NCBI GenBank assembly: GCA_009774215.1 | Contig: VSNH01000147.1 | Location: forward strand, 1 to 7,023 | Reading direction: 5' to 3' | From: Lachnospiraceae bacterium | Lineage (GTDB): Bacteria > Bacillota > Clostridia > Lachnospirales > Lachnospiraceae | Length of the DNA: 7,023 nt | In this document: positions 1 through 6,508 of the stretch, in pieces | How positions within the stretch are numbered: position 1 is the stretch's first letter | Layout of the letters: the number at the start of each line of letters is the position of its first letter | Position numbers and translations under genes: made by a program | The notes under the pieces: generated by a model | The model's input: only the letters and a program-made list of their open reading frames with translations | Database searches by the model: none | What the model was told of the DNA's origin: nothing

Positions 1-1
1 G

Positions 2-2836
2 ATGAGAGATAGGAAGACAGTGATCGGCCTGCTGGCTCATGTGGATGCGGGTAAGACGACTTTGGCGGAGCGTGTGCTCTATATGGCGGGGGAGATCAGA
101 AATCCCGGCCGCGTGGATCATCGCGATACGTTTCTGGATACGGATGCGCAGGAGCGTGACCGGGGCATCACCATTTTTTCCAAGCAGGCGCGTCTGTCAT
201 GGAAAGGCGTGGAAGTGACGCTTATGGATACGCCGGGGCATGTGGATTTTTCCGCGGAGATGGAACGGACGCTGCAGGTGTTGGACTGTGCGGTGCTCAT
301 CATAAACGGTGCGGATGGGGTGCAGAGCCACACGCGGACATTGTGGAGGCTGTTAGAGCGCTATCAGGTGCCTGTTTTTCTCTTTATCAATAAGATGGAC
401 CAGCCGGGGACGGATGCGGAGAGATTGCTTTTGGGGGTACAGAAGGAGCTGGACGGCCGCTGCGTATCCTTTGTGTGCCCGGGCGGGGAGTGGACGGATG
501 CGTTTTACGAGAATGTTGCGGTGTGCGATGATGGGCTGTTAGAGAAGTATCTCGAACGGATGGAGCAGGGGGCGGCAGACGGACAGGCGCGGATCGGGAC
601 AGAACAGAATGCGGCAGACGAACAGATGCGGATCGGGATTGAGCAGGGACTGCCTCCGGTGAGCGATGCAGAAATTGCGTCGCTGGTAGAGAGCAGGAAG
701 CTCTTCCCCTGCTTCTTTGGTTCCGCATTGCATGGAGACGGCGTGGAAGCATTGCTCGACGCGCTTATGGCATATGCGCCTTCGCAAAAGTATGGGGAAG
801 CATTTGGCGCGCGCATTTTTAAGATTACGAGGGACGCGCAGGGAAACCGTTTGACGCACGTCAAAGTGACCGGAGGCAGCCTTAAGGTGAAGCAGATGAT
901 CACGGCGTCCGCCGGACAGAGCAGGGCGATATCTGACTGCGCGGAAAAGGTTGACCAGATCCGTCTGTATTCCGGGGAAAAGTATGTGGCGGCGCAGGAG
1001 GTATCTGCCGGGGATATCTGCGCGCTTCTGGGGCCGGAGCACACGTTCTGCGGGCAGGGACTCGGCGCGGAGAGCGATATCGTGCTGCCGGTTCTGGAGC
1101 CGGTTATGACTTATCGGGTCAATCCGTTTGAGGGAGTGGATATCCACGACTTGTATATAAAATTATGTAAACTTGAAGAGGAGGAACCGCAGCTTCACAC
1201 GGTCAGACAGGTGCAGAGTGGAGAAATACATGTCCGGCTTATGGGTGAAGTACAGATTGAGATTTTAAGGAAAACGATCCTGGAACGCTTCGGCATAGAG
1301 GTGGATTTTGACGAGGGGAGCGTTCTCTACAAGGAGACCATTGCGGATGTGGCGGAGGGGGTGGGACACTTCGAACCGCTCAGACATTACGCGGAAGTAC
1401 ATCTGATTCTGGAGCCGGGGGAGCGGGGGAGCGGGCTGATTTTTCGAAGCCGCGTAAGCGAGGATAAGCTGGATCGAAACTGGCAGAGGCTGATTCTGAC
1501 GCATCTGGAGGAGAAGACCCATCTTGGTGTTCTGACGGGATCACCGATTACGGATATGCAGATCACGTTGGCGGCGGGGAAATCCCATGTGAAGCACACG
1601 GAGGGCGGTGATTTCCGGCAGGCGACCTACCGCGCGCTCAGACAGGGGCTGTGCAGGGCGAGGAGCGTGCTGTTGGAGCCTGTCTATGCCTTCCGTATGG
1701 AGCTGCCTGCCCCGCTGGTTGGGCGCGCCATGACAGATATACAGGCCATGGGCGGCCGTTTTGATGCGCCGGAGACTGTAGGGGAGGAGGCGGTGCTCGT
1801 GGGTACGGTTCCCGTCTCCGAGTTTGGCGGTTATCAGACGAAAGTGCTTGCATATTCCGGGGGAAAAGGCAGGCTGTTTACGAGACTGCAGGGCTATGAA
1901 CCGTGCCATAACGCGGATGAGGTCATGGAACAGATCGGCTACGAGGCGGAACATGACACGGAGAATCCGTGCAGTTCCGTGTTCTGTGCCCATGGGGCGG
2001 GATTTGTGGTGGAGTGGAATCGGGTGGAGGAGTACATGCATCTGGAGCCGGCGTTGAAAGCCGGGTGGCGTCTGGCGGACGGCAGTATTTATGGGATGGA
2101 TGACGAGAGTGACCAAAACAGTCAATCTAACCGATATGGGCAGAGTGGAGGAGAGGGAACGGGAAGCGGCGCAAGGCAGGGAGAGCACGGTGCGAAGAGC
2201 AGCTTTGCCGAACGTTACGCGAAACGTACTTCCGGCGGCAGGTCGGCAGTTGACTTTATCGGTCAGGATGAGGTGGAGGAAATCTTTGCGCGTACCTTTG
2301 GCACAAAGGAGCCGAAAAGGCAGGGGTGGGCGAGAACCATCCGCGCCAGGACGGTAGCGCCCGCCGAAGTAGAATATCATGGCGGTCAGGGGATGCAGGA
2401 GGAGTATCTTCTGGTGGACGGCTACAATATTATCTTTGCGTGGGCGGCGCTTTCCGAGCTCGCGAAAGCGGATTTAAACGCGGCCCGCGGCAGGCTGATG
2501 GACATTCTCTGTAATTTCCAGGCATTCCGGAAAATGCACCTGATCCTTGTCTTTGACGCGTACCGCGTGAAGGGGAATCCGGGCAGCGTGGCGCATTACC
2601 ATAATATCGACGTGGTCTACACGAAGGAAGCGGAGACGGCGGATCAATATATCGAGAAGGTGACCCACGAGATGAGCCGGAAGAATTATCGCGTGCGGGT
2701 GGCCACATCCGACGGGCTTGAACAGATCATCATTATGGGCGCCGGCGCGATCCGGGTTTCCGCCAGAGAGCTTTTAGAAGAGGTGAGGGCGGCGGAGGCG
2801 GAGATGCGGGAGAATTTTGATATATCGGTGGAGTAG
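2..2836 (+). CDS. EF-G/Tet(M)-like ribosomal GTPase fused to a C-terminal Rae1/YacP-type NYN nuclease domain
   Basis: This 944-residue protein is a translational GTPase of the EF-G/ribosomal-protection class. Visible G motifs are AHVDAGKTT (12-20), T57 in RGITI, DTPGH (76-80), NKMD (130-133) and SAL (241-243). Domains II-V follow at about 265-350, 385-445, 445-580 and 585-682. Tet(M)/Tet(O) proteins end near residue 640. Here a Gly/Ser/Gln-rich linker (about 700-745), a short predicted helix (about 748-770) and a NYN/PIN-like domain (801-935) follow. The last domain has LLVDGYN (D806, N809), VFDA (D852), KEAETAD (E878, D881) and ATSD (D904), which match recalled Bacillus subtilis Rae1 motifs. 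Known: EF-G-like factors enter the ribosomal A site, and Rae1 cuts mRNA there. Inferred: the GTPase may bring the nuclease to particular ribosomes. Automatic annotation may call it tetracycline resistance, but its domain IV loop differs from Tet(M/O). The ATG at 2 puts the P-loop at the usual distance from the N-terminus; its ribosome binding site lies outside the window. Confidence 0.9.
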   Translation: MRDRKTVIGLLAHVDAGKTTLAERVLYMAGEIRNPGRVDHRDTFLDTDAQERDRGITIFSKQARLSWKGVEVTLMDTPGHVDFSAEMERTLQVLDCAVLIINGADGVQSHTRTLWRLLERYQVPVFLFINKMDQPGTDAERLLLGVQKELDGRCVSFVCPGGEWTDAFYENVAVCDDGLLEKYLERMEQGAADGQARIGTEQNAADEQMRIGIEQGLPPVSDAEIASLVESRKLFPCFFGSALHGDGVEALLDALMAYAPSQKYGEAFGARIFKITRDAQGNRLTHVKVTGGSLKVKQMITASAGQSRAISDCAEKVDQIRLYSGEKYVAAQEVSAGDICALLGPEHTFCGQGLGAESDIVLPVLEPVMTYRVNPFEGVDIHDLYIKLCKLEEEEPQLHTVRQVQSGEIHVRLMGEVQIEILRKTILERFGIEVDFDEGSVLYKETIADVAEGVGHFEPLRHYAEVHLILEPGERGSGLIFRSRVSEDKLDRNWQRLILTHLEEKTHLGVLTGSPITDMQITLAAGKSHVKHTEGGDFRQATYRALRQGLCRARSVLLEPVYAFRMELPAPLVGRAMTDIQAMGGRFDAPETVGEEAVLVGTVPVSEFGGYQTKVLAYSGGKGRLFTRLQGYEPCHNADEVMEQIGYEAEHDTENPCSSVFCAHGAGFVVEWNRVEEYMHLEPALKAGWRLADGSIYGMDDESDQNSQSNRYGQSGGEGTGSGARQGEHGAKSSFAERYAKRTSGGRSAVDFIGQDEVEEIFARTFGTKEPKRQGWARTIRARTVAPAEVEYHGGQGMQEEYLLVDGYNIIFAWAALSELAKADLNAARGRLMDILCNFQAFRKMHLILVFDAYRVKGNPGSVAHYHNIDVVYTKEAETADQYIEKVTHEMSRKNYRVRVATSDGLEQIIIMGAGAIRVSARELLEEVRAAEAEMRENFDISVE
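563..640 (+). repeat. 39-bp in-frame tandem duplication in the GTPase G domain
   Basis: Two adjacent 39-bp units (563-601 and 602-640) agree at 30 of 39 bases. They encode EQGAADGQARIGT and EQNAADEQMRIGI, and a third unit begins with EQG. They lie between the G4 motif NKMD and the G5 motif SAL, after LLEKYLE. At the matching place Tet(M) has only a short stretch, so this looks like a lineage-specific surface insertion that grew by duplication and kept the frame. Its function is unknown. Confidence 0.85.
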
Positions 2837-2875
2837 AATGAAAAGTTCAAAAAGCGCCATATATAAAGAATGATT

Positions 2876-2999
2876 GTGCATAAGCAGACGCATGATGCTG
2901 CGCATCTTTCGTTCGCATTGCTTGTCAGAAGTCTTCCGAAGCTGGCATTCATGTAAGCATGATGCCTGCTTCATAAGCCTTCTGACTCTGCTTATGCGC
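2876..2999. repeat. Large imperfect palindrome, likely structured RNA, terminator or interspersed repeat element
   Basis: A 13-pair closing stem joins 2876-2888 (core GCATAAGCAGA) to 2987-2999 (TCTGCTTATGC), with one T-G pair. Inside it, 2924-2953 pairs with 2958-2986 around a TAAG loop. This gives about 25 pairs, including perfect 8-bp ends GTCAGAAG/CTTCTGAC. A small hairpin GATGC-tgc-GCATC (2894-2906) fills the left part, so a three-way junction is possible. GCATGATGC occurs twice as a direct repeat (2890 and 2957). The element starts 40 bp after the GTPase stop and is followed by T-rich DNA (3002-3015), so it could end that transcript. Its size and nesting are larger than a usual intrinsic terminator and fit a MITE-like or REP-like repeat, or a small structured RNA. 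Confidence 0.7.
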
Positions 3000-3008
3000 G
3001 CATTTTAA

Positions 3009-3059
3009 GATTTTTATAAGAAATCCCACGACTTTTTTATAAGGACTTCTTTTTATGAT
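3009..3059 (+). promoter_or_regulatory. AT-rich candidate promoter for the two-component operon
   Basis: This is the most promoter-like stretch in the gap. A motif TTTTTATAAG occurs twice (3011-3020 and 3034-3043, about 23 bp apart), each copy ending in a -10-like TATAAG. TATGAT follows at 3054-3059. No good TTGACA-like -35 lies at the right distance. An operon promoter is expected here because the response regulator has its own strong Shine-Dalgarno and a large palindrome separates it from the GTPase gene. Which hexamer is used, if any, cannot be settled by eye. Confidence 0.3.
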
Positions 3060-3111
3060 AGGTTCAGTTTCAGGAACGGTTCATTGGTCGTTTGTTCAGG
3101 GGAATGCTTGA
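3055..3111 (+). CDS. Possible 18-codon leader ORF upstream of the response regulator
   Basis: ATG at 3055 opens MIGSVSGTVHWSFVQGNA and stops at TGA 3109-3111. AAGGA at 3041-3045 sits 9 nt upstream of the ATG, a workable Shine-Dalgarno. The ORF ends 51 bp before the response regulator start, so it could be a leader peptide. There is no run of one amino acid and no clear attenuator hairpin pair. Short ORFs arise often by chance, and support is limited to the start context. Confidence 0.2.
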   Translation: MIGSVSGTVHWSFVQGNA

Positions 3112-3142
3112 AAAAAGCGGCTTCGGATCTGTTCCGCGGATG

Positions 3143-3150
3143 AAGGAGGT
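3143..3150 (+). promoter_or_regulatory. Strong Shine-Dalgarno of the response regulator
   Basis: AAGGAGGT is a full 8-base match to the 16S rRNA tail. It lies 12 nt before the ATG at 3163, slightly farther than ideal. No other ATG, GTG or TTG in this frame lies nearer. Upstream bases CTTC (3121-3124) can pair with GAAG (3142-3145), and ATC with GAT, giving a weak hairpin that would partly cover this site. Confidence 0.75.
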
Positions 3151-3162
3151 AAGATTTTTAAG

Positions 3163-3861
3163 ATGGATGCATGTGTGCTTGTGGTGGACGACGACAGGGA
3201 GATTGTGCGGGCGATTGCCCTTCTTTTGGAAAAAGAAGGGTACCTTGTGCTTAAGGCTTACGACGGCATGGAAGCACTGCGGATTTTGGCGGAGAAAGAG
3301 GTGCAGCTTATCATCATGGATGTGATGATGCCAAAGCTGGACGGGCTTTCCGCCATGATGAAGATCAGGGAGCGCAAAAACCTTCCTATTATCGTTCTGA
3401 GCGCGAAGACGGAGGACACGGACAAGATTCTCGGACTCTCCATGGGGGCGGACGATTACGTGGCGAAGCCCTTTCACCCGCAGGAGCTGGCGGCCCGGGT
3501 GAAAAGCCAGCTTCGCAGGTATACGCTGCTGGGCGGAATCCATGCACAGAACGAGGAGGACGAGATCACAAACGGCAGACTCTGTTACCGCCTTAAGGAG
3601 CGCACGCTCTATGCGGATGGGGAGCCGGTCAGGCTGACCGCCACGGAGACGAAGATCATGGAGCTTCTGATGAAGAACAGGGGCCGGATTTTTCCGGCGG
3701 AGGAGATCTATGAGAGAGTCTGGGAGGAGCCGTCTTTTTCGCCGGAGAATACGGTGATGGTGCACATCCGCCACATCCGGGAGAAAATCGAACTCAATCC
3801 GAAGGAGCCAGAATATATAAAGGTGGTGTGGGGCATTGGCTACAAAATGGAAAAAAGGTAA
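3163..3861 (+). CDS. OmpR/PhoB-family response regulator transcription factor
   Basis: This 232-residue protein is full length for the family. The receiver domain (about 4-118) shows the acidic pocket D9-D10-D11, the phospho-acceptor D53 in IIMDVMMPKLDG, the switch residue S80 in LSAK, Y99, and K102-P103 in KPF. The C-terminal winged-helix DNA-binding domain (about 137-232) has the expected RLTATETKIMELL start, the MVHIRHIREKIE recognition helix and the WGIGYKME wing. It should be phosphorylated by the histidine kinase encoded next and then bind DNA as a dimer. Its 3' end overlaps the kinase gene by 26 nt, so the two are very probably co-translated. Its targets are unknown; the co-transcribed lipoprotein operon is one candidate through autoregulation. 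Confidence 0.95.
   Translation: MDACVLVVDDDREIVRAIALLLEKEGYLVLKAYDGMEALRILAEKEVQLIIMDVMMPKLDGLSAMMKIRERKNLPIIVLSAKTEDTDKILGLSMGADDYVAKPFHPQELAARVKSQLRRYTLLGGIHAQNEEDEITNGRLCYRLKERTLYADGEPVRLTATETKIMELLMKNRGRIFPAEEIYERVWEEPSFSPENTVMVHIRHIREKIELNPKEPEYIKVVWGIGYKMEKR
3821..3826 (+). promoter_or_regulatory. Ribosome binding site supporting the TTG start of the kinase
   Basis: AGGTGG lies inside the response regulator gene, 9 nt upstream of TTG 3836. The first in-frame ATG is at 3902, inside the first membrane segment, and would remove most of it. This favours the TTG. Confidence 0.55.
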
Positions 3862-6508
3862 GGCAATATTTAGTTTTTTGGCATTTTTTACAGGGCTGAC
3901 TATGTTGGTCGTCAATCTGGTTCCCGCTGCGGGCATAGCTGCGGCCTTCGGCATGGAAATCTATGAAGGACAGCCGGATTATCAGGAAAGCGGGGAATTT
4001 CGGGATCTGATCAGCGAAAAGCTGTCGGAGCTTATAGGTGTGGCAACCGGGGGAAAGTCTTATTCTGGATACTTTACGGACTCTACGGGCGCGGTGTATA
4101 AGTTCATGGATGAATCTTATGACGAGTGGGTCGAGGAATTCCAGAATGAGCCGCTTGTGGAACAGGAAGAGACTGCCGTGGAGGAGAATGCGGCTTATGG
4201 GCCCGGAGCAGATTTTCTGAATAATCTGGAAGGGCCGGAGGCTTTTGGCGGGAACTGGGACGATTATCAGGCATATCTGGCGGAAGAGCAGACGTACTAT
4301 GATGAAATGATGGCAGCGGAATACGGATTCGGCAGCGCGTATGATTATGACGGGGATTATGGCGGCTACAGCGTTTACTACGGTTATAACTTTGGCGACA
4401 AGGAGAGCCGGGACGCCTACATGGCGGATGCGGCGCAGAATAAGAACCTCCGCTACGCCGTGATTTATCAGAACAAGCTTCTCTACTCGAACATTGAGGG
4501 ATTTGAGGAAAGAGCGGGTGAGGAATGGAAGGGCGAGGACTTTGCCGCGGCGCTTGACGCCGGGGCGTACAATTTCACGCTCTGGTATAACAGGGCGGGC
4601 GACGGCAAGGTAACGATCGTGAAGGACGGCCATGAGGAAAATGTGTACGGCGACGGGGTCTACAGCGATAAAAGCCGTTGGCGGGTGCCCGGCTATGCAA
4701 ACTTTTCGATCGGAGAGTCGGCCGGGGAAGCGGTGATCTTTCTGGCGGCTGCCAAGTCCCCGCAGCTCTATCTGGTAAGATCTGACGGGGACGGCGGGGT
4801 CACGCAGTACGGCGGCCGCCTCTATCGCATGAAGGAGCGTTTGGACTGGCTCCGCAGCGCAGCCGAGCGGATGGAGATGTTTCTGACGGCAGCGGTGATC
4901 CTTCTGGCGGCTGCCCTTCTTATGCGGAAGAGCAGGCGGCAGGCAGTGGAACGGATCGCGGAATTACTGGGGAAAATCTGTCTGGAGATCAAACTGTTTC
5001 TTCTGTTTGTTCTGGCCATTCTCTTTACGGGAATGAGCGTGGGCGCGCTGGGACAGCTTGTCTGGTGGATCAGAACCGGATTGGGCTACTATTATAGTTG
5101 GAGCGGCGACTACATCTACGAGATGGCAAGGCTGACGAAAGCGGGGGGATATCTGGCTCTCTGGTTCTGGCTCCTTTATCTGGTTGTGCTGGACTGGCGG
5201 ACGAATGGGAAAAGGCAGAAAAAACCGGTTTTTGATCTTCTTAAGATAAAAGACTTTACGCATCCAATTCAGAAAAGGCTGGTGCTGAGACAGCGGCTTA
5301 CTCTGGTTGCAGAACTTACCCTGCTTGTACTGTTTGCGGCGGCGCTTGGCGCGCTCTGGCTGTATCAGGAGGAGTTCCTGAATTATTTCATGGACGGATA
5401 TGCCTATGATTATATAAATGTTGTAAATGGAGGCGTGGCGCAGGATGTGGGTTATCCTTTTGGCATGAGAGGAGCCTGTATGCTGACTGGCTGTGTGATT
5501 TTCACCGCACTGTCTGGCTTTACACTGATCACATTTTTAGGTTTAAGGAAAAATCACCGGCTGGCTGCGGACATCGGTGCGCTCAACGACCGGATCCTTG
5601 CGGTGCGGGAAGGCAGCCTTACGGGAGAACTGATTTTATCCGGGGACACAGATCTGCAGGAGGCGGCCGATAACCTGAACCAGATTCAAAAAGGCATGGA
5701 GACGGCGCTTGCAGAGCAGGTGAAGAGCGAGCGGATGAAGGTGGATCTGGTAACCAATGTGTCCCACGATATCAAGACACCGCTCACCTCCATTATCAGT
5801 TACACGGAACTTCTACGGCAGGAGGAGGAACTCCCCCAGCATGTAAAGGAATATATTCAGATTTTAGGGGAAAAGGCGGAGCGGCTGCGCGGTATCGTAC
5901 AGGATGTGTTTGAGATCAGCAAGGCCACCTCCGGGCAGCTTCCGATTCAGATGGAAACGCTGGATATGGGGAAACTTCTGCGACAGACCCTTGCAGACAT
6001 GAATGACCAAATTAGTCAAAGTGCGCTTCTGATGCGCACGGCGATCCCGGAGACGCCGGTGCCGGTGCTGGCGGACGGGCAGAGACTTTACCGGGTGTTC
6101 CAGAACCTTTTGCAGAACGCGCTGCGCTATTCGCTGGAGGGATCAAGGGTATACCTGGCGCTTACGGAGGAGGCGGGACAGACGGTTGTCCGCATCAAAA
6201 ATACCTCCGGAGTGGAGCTTGCGGACAGTAAAGACTTTACGGAACGTTTCGTGCGGGGCGATGAGAGCCGCACCGACGGCGGCAGCGGGCTTGGACTTTC
6301 CATCGCGAAGAGCTTTACGGAGGCCTGCGGCGGAAGCCTGACGGTGGAGACGGACGCGGATCTGTTTACGGTGACGGTGGCTTTTCCGGTCAGCGGACAG
6401 AAGCAGGCGGCAGACAGAATGACGTCTGGAACGACAGAAGGCCAAGGGAAAGAGGCGATACAGGCAGGCGAGAAGCCGGTGAAACCGTCGGAGGAGGAGT
6501 CGGTATGA
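3836..6508 (+). CDS. Six-TM sensor histidine kinase with a large Tyr/acidic outer domain
   Basis: This 890-residue membrane kinase partners the preceding response regulator. TM1 (about 10-37) leads to a 300-residue outer domain (38-343) rich in Tyr, Asp, Glu and Gly, for example YDYDGDYGGYSVYYGY. TM2-TM6 lie near 346-363, 387-411, 437-452, 488-510 and 546-570, with basic residues on the predicted inner sides. A linker of about 571-635 comes before HisKA, with H644 in NVSHDIKTPLTSI. The HATPase domain has the N box QNLLQNA (N757, N761) and GSGLGLSIAK (from 816). The usual DxGxG G1 box reads IKNTSG (787-792), followed by TERFVRGDESR; I recall this variant from other Firmicute kinases, so activity is still expected. 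A polar tail of about 40 residues follows the catalytic domain. The gene starts with TTG inside the regulator gene and ends in ATGA shared with the lipoprotein gene. The signal it senses is unknown. Confidence 0.92.
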   Translation: MATKWKKGKAIFSFLAFFTGLTMLVVNLVPAAGIAAAFGMEIYEGQPDYQESGEFRDLISEKLSELIGVATGGKSYSGYFTDSTGAVYKFMDESYDEWVEEFQNEPLVEQEETAVEENAAYGPGADFLNNLEGPEAFGGNWDDYQAYLAEEQTYYDEMMAAEYGFGSAYDYDGDYGGYSVYYGYNFGDKESRDAYMADAAQNKNLRYAVIYQNKLLYSNIEGFEERAGEEWKGEDFAAALDAGAYNFTLWYNRAGDGKVTIVKDGHEENVYGDGVYSDKSRWRVPGYANFSIGESAGEAVIFLAAAKSPQLYLVRSDGDGGVTQYGGRLYRMKERLDWLRSAAERMEMFLTAAVILLAAALLMRKSRRQAVERIAELLGKICLEIKLFLLFVLAILFTGMSVGALGQLVWWIRTGLGYYYSWSGDYIYEMARLTKAGGYLALWFWLLYLVVLDWRTNGKRQKKPVFDLLKIKDFTHPIQKRLVLRQRLTLVAELTLLVLFAAALGALWLYQEEFLNYFMDGYAYDYINVVNGGVAQDVGYPFGMRGACMLTGCVIFTALSGFTLITFLGLRKNHRLAADIGALNDRILAVREGSLTGELILSGDTDLQEAADNLNQIQKGMETALAEQVKSERMKVDLVTNVSHDIKTPLTSIISYTELLRQEEELPQHVKEYIQILGEKAERLRGIVQDVFEISKATSGQLPIQMETLDMGKLLRQTLADMNDQISQSALLMRTAIPETPVPVLADGQRLYRVFQNLLQNALRYSLEGSRVYLALTEEAGQTVVRIKNTSGVELADSKDFTERFVRGDESRTDGGSGLGLSIAKSFTEACGGSLTVETDADLFTVTVAFPVSGQKQAADRMTSGTTEGQGKEAIQAGEKPVKPSEEESV
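6490..6499 (+). promoter_or_regulatory. Shine-Dalgarno of the lipoprotein gene
   Basis: GGAGGAGGAG, inside the end of the kinase gene, lies 5 nt before ATG 6505. With the shared ATGA it points to translational coupling and fixes the start of the next gene. Confidence 0.75.

Noticed and set aside
2..2050. Calling the first gene a confirmed tet(M)/tet(O) resistance gene
   Set aside because: Only the overall class matches. The domain IV loop differs and the protein is about 300 residues longer, so resistance is not supported by sequence alone.
1541..2380. Long minus-strand ORF (279 codons) opposite the GTPase gene
   Set aside because: It is a GC-driven shadow of a gene with strong family motifs on the + strand. 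Its translation is Arg/Pro/His-rich with no recognisable domain.
2838..2873. 11-codon ORF just after the GTPase stop
   Set aside because: It is too short, has no proper Shine-Dalgarno spacing, and is AT-rich spacer sequence before the palindrome.
2876..2999. CRISPR array or tRNA gene in the intergenic structure
   Set aside because: There is no regularly spaced repeat-spacer pattern, no cloverleaf with TTCGA-type T-arm and no CCA end. The symmetry is a nested palindrome.
3092..3325. Plus-strand ORF (77 codons) overlapping the regulator in another frame
   Set aside because: It has no convincing ribosome binding site of its own, and most of it is the second frame of the receiver domain.
3070..3954. 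Minus-strand ORF (294 codons) opposite the response regulator
   Set aside because: It lies antisense to a complete, motif-rich regulator. The translation has no membrane, catalytic or binding motif and is unusually rich in His and Arg.
3794..4633. Minus-strand ORF (279 codons) opposite the start of the kinase
   Set aside because: It is antisense to the sensor domain. The hydrophobic runs only mirror acidic and Tyr codons on the coding strand.
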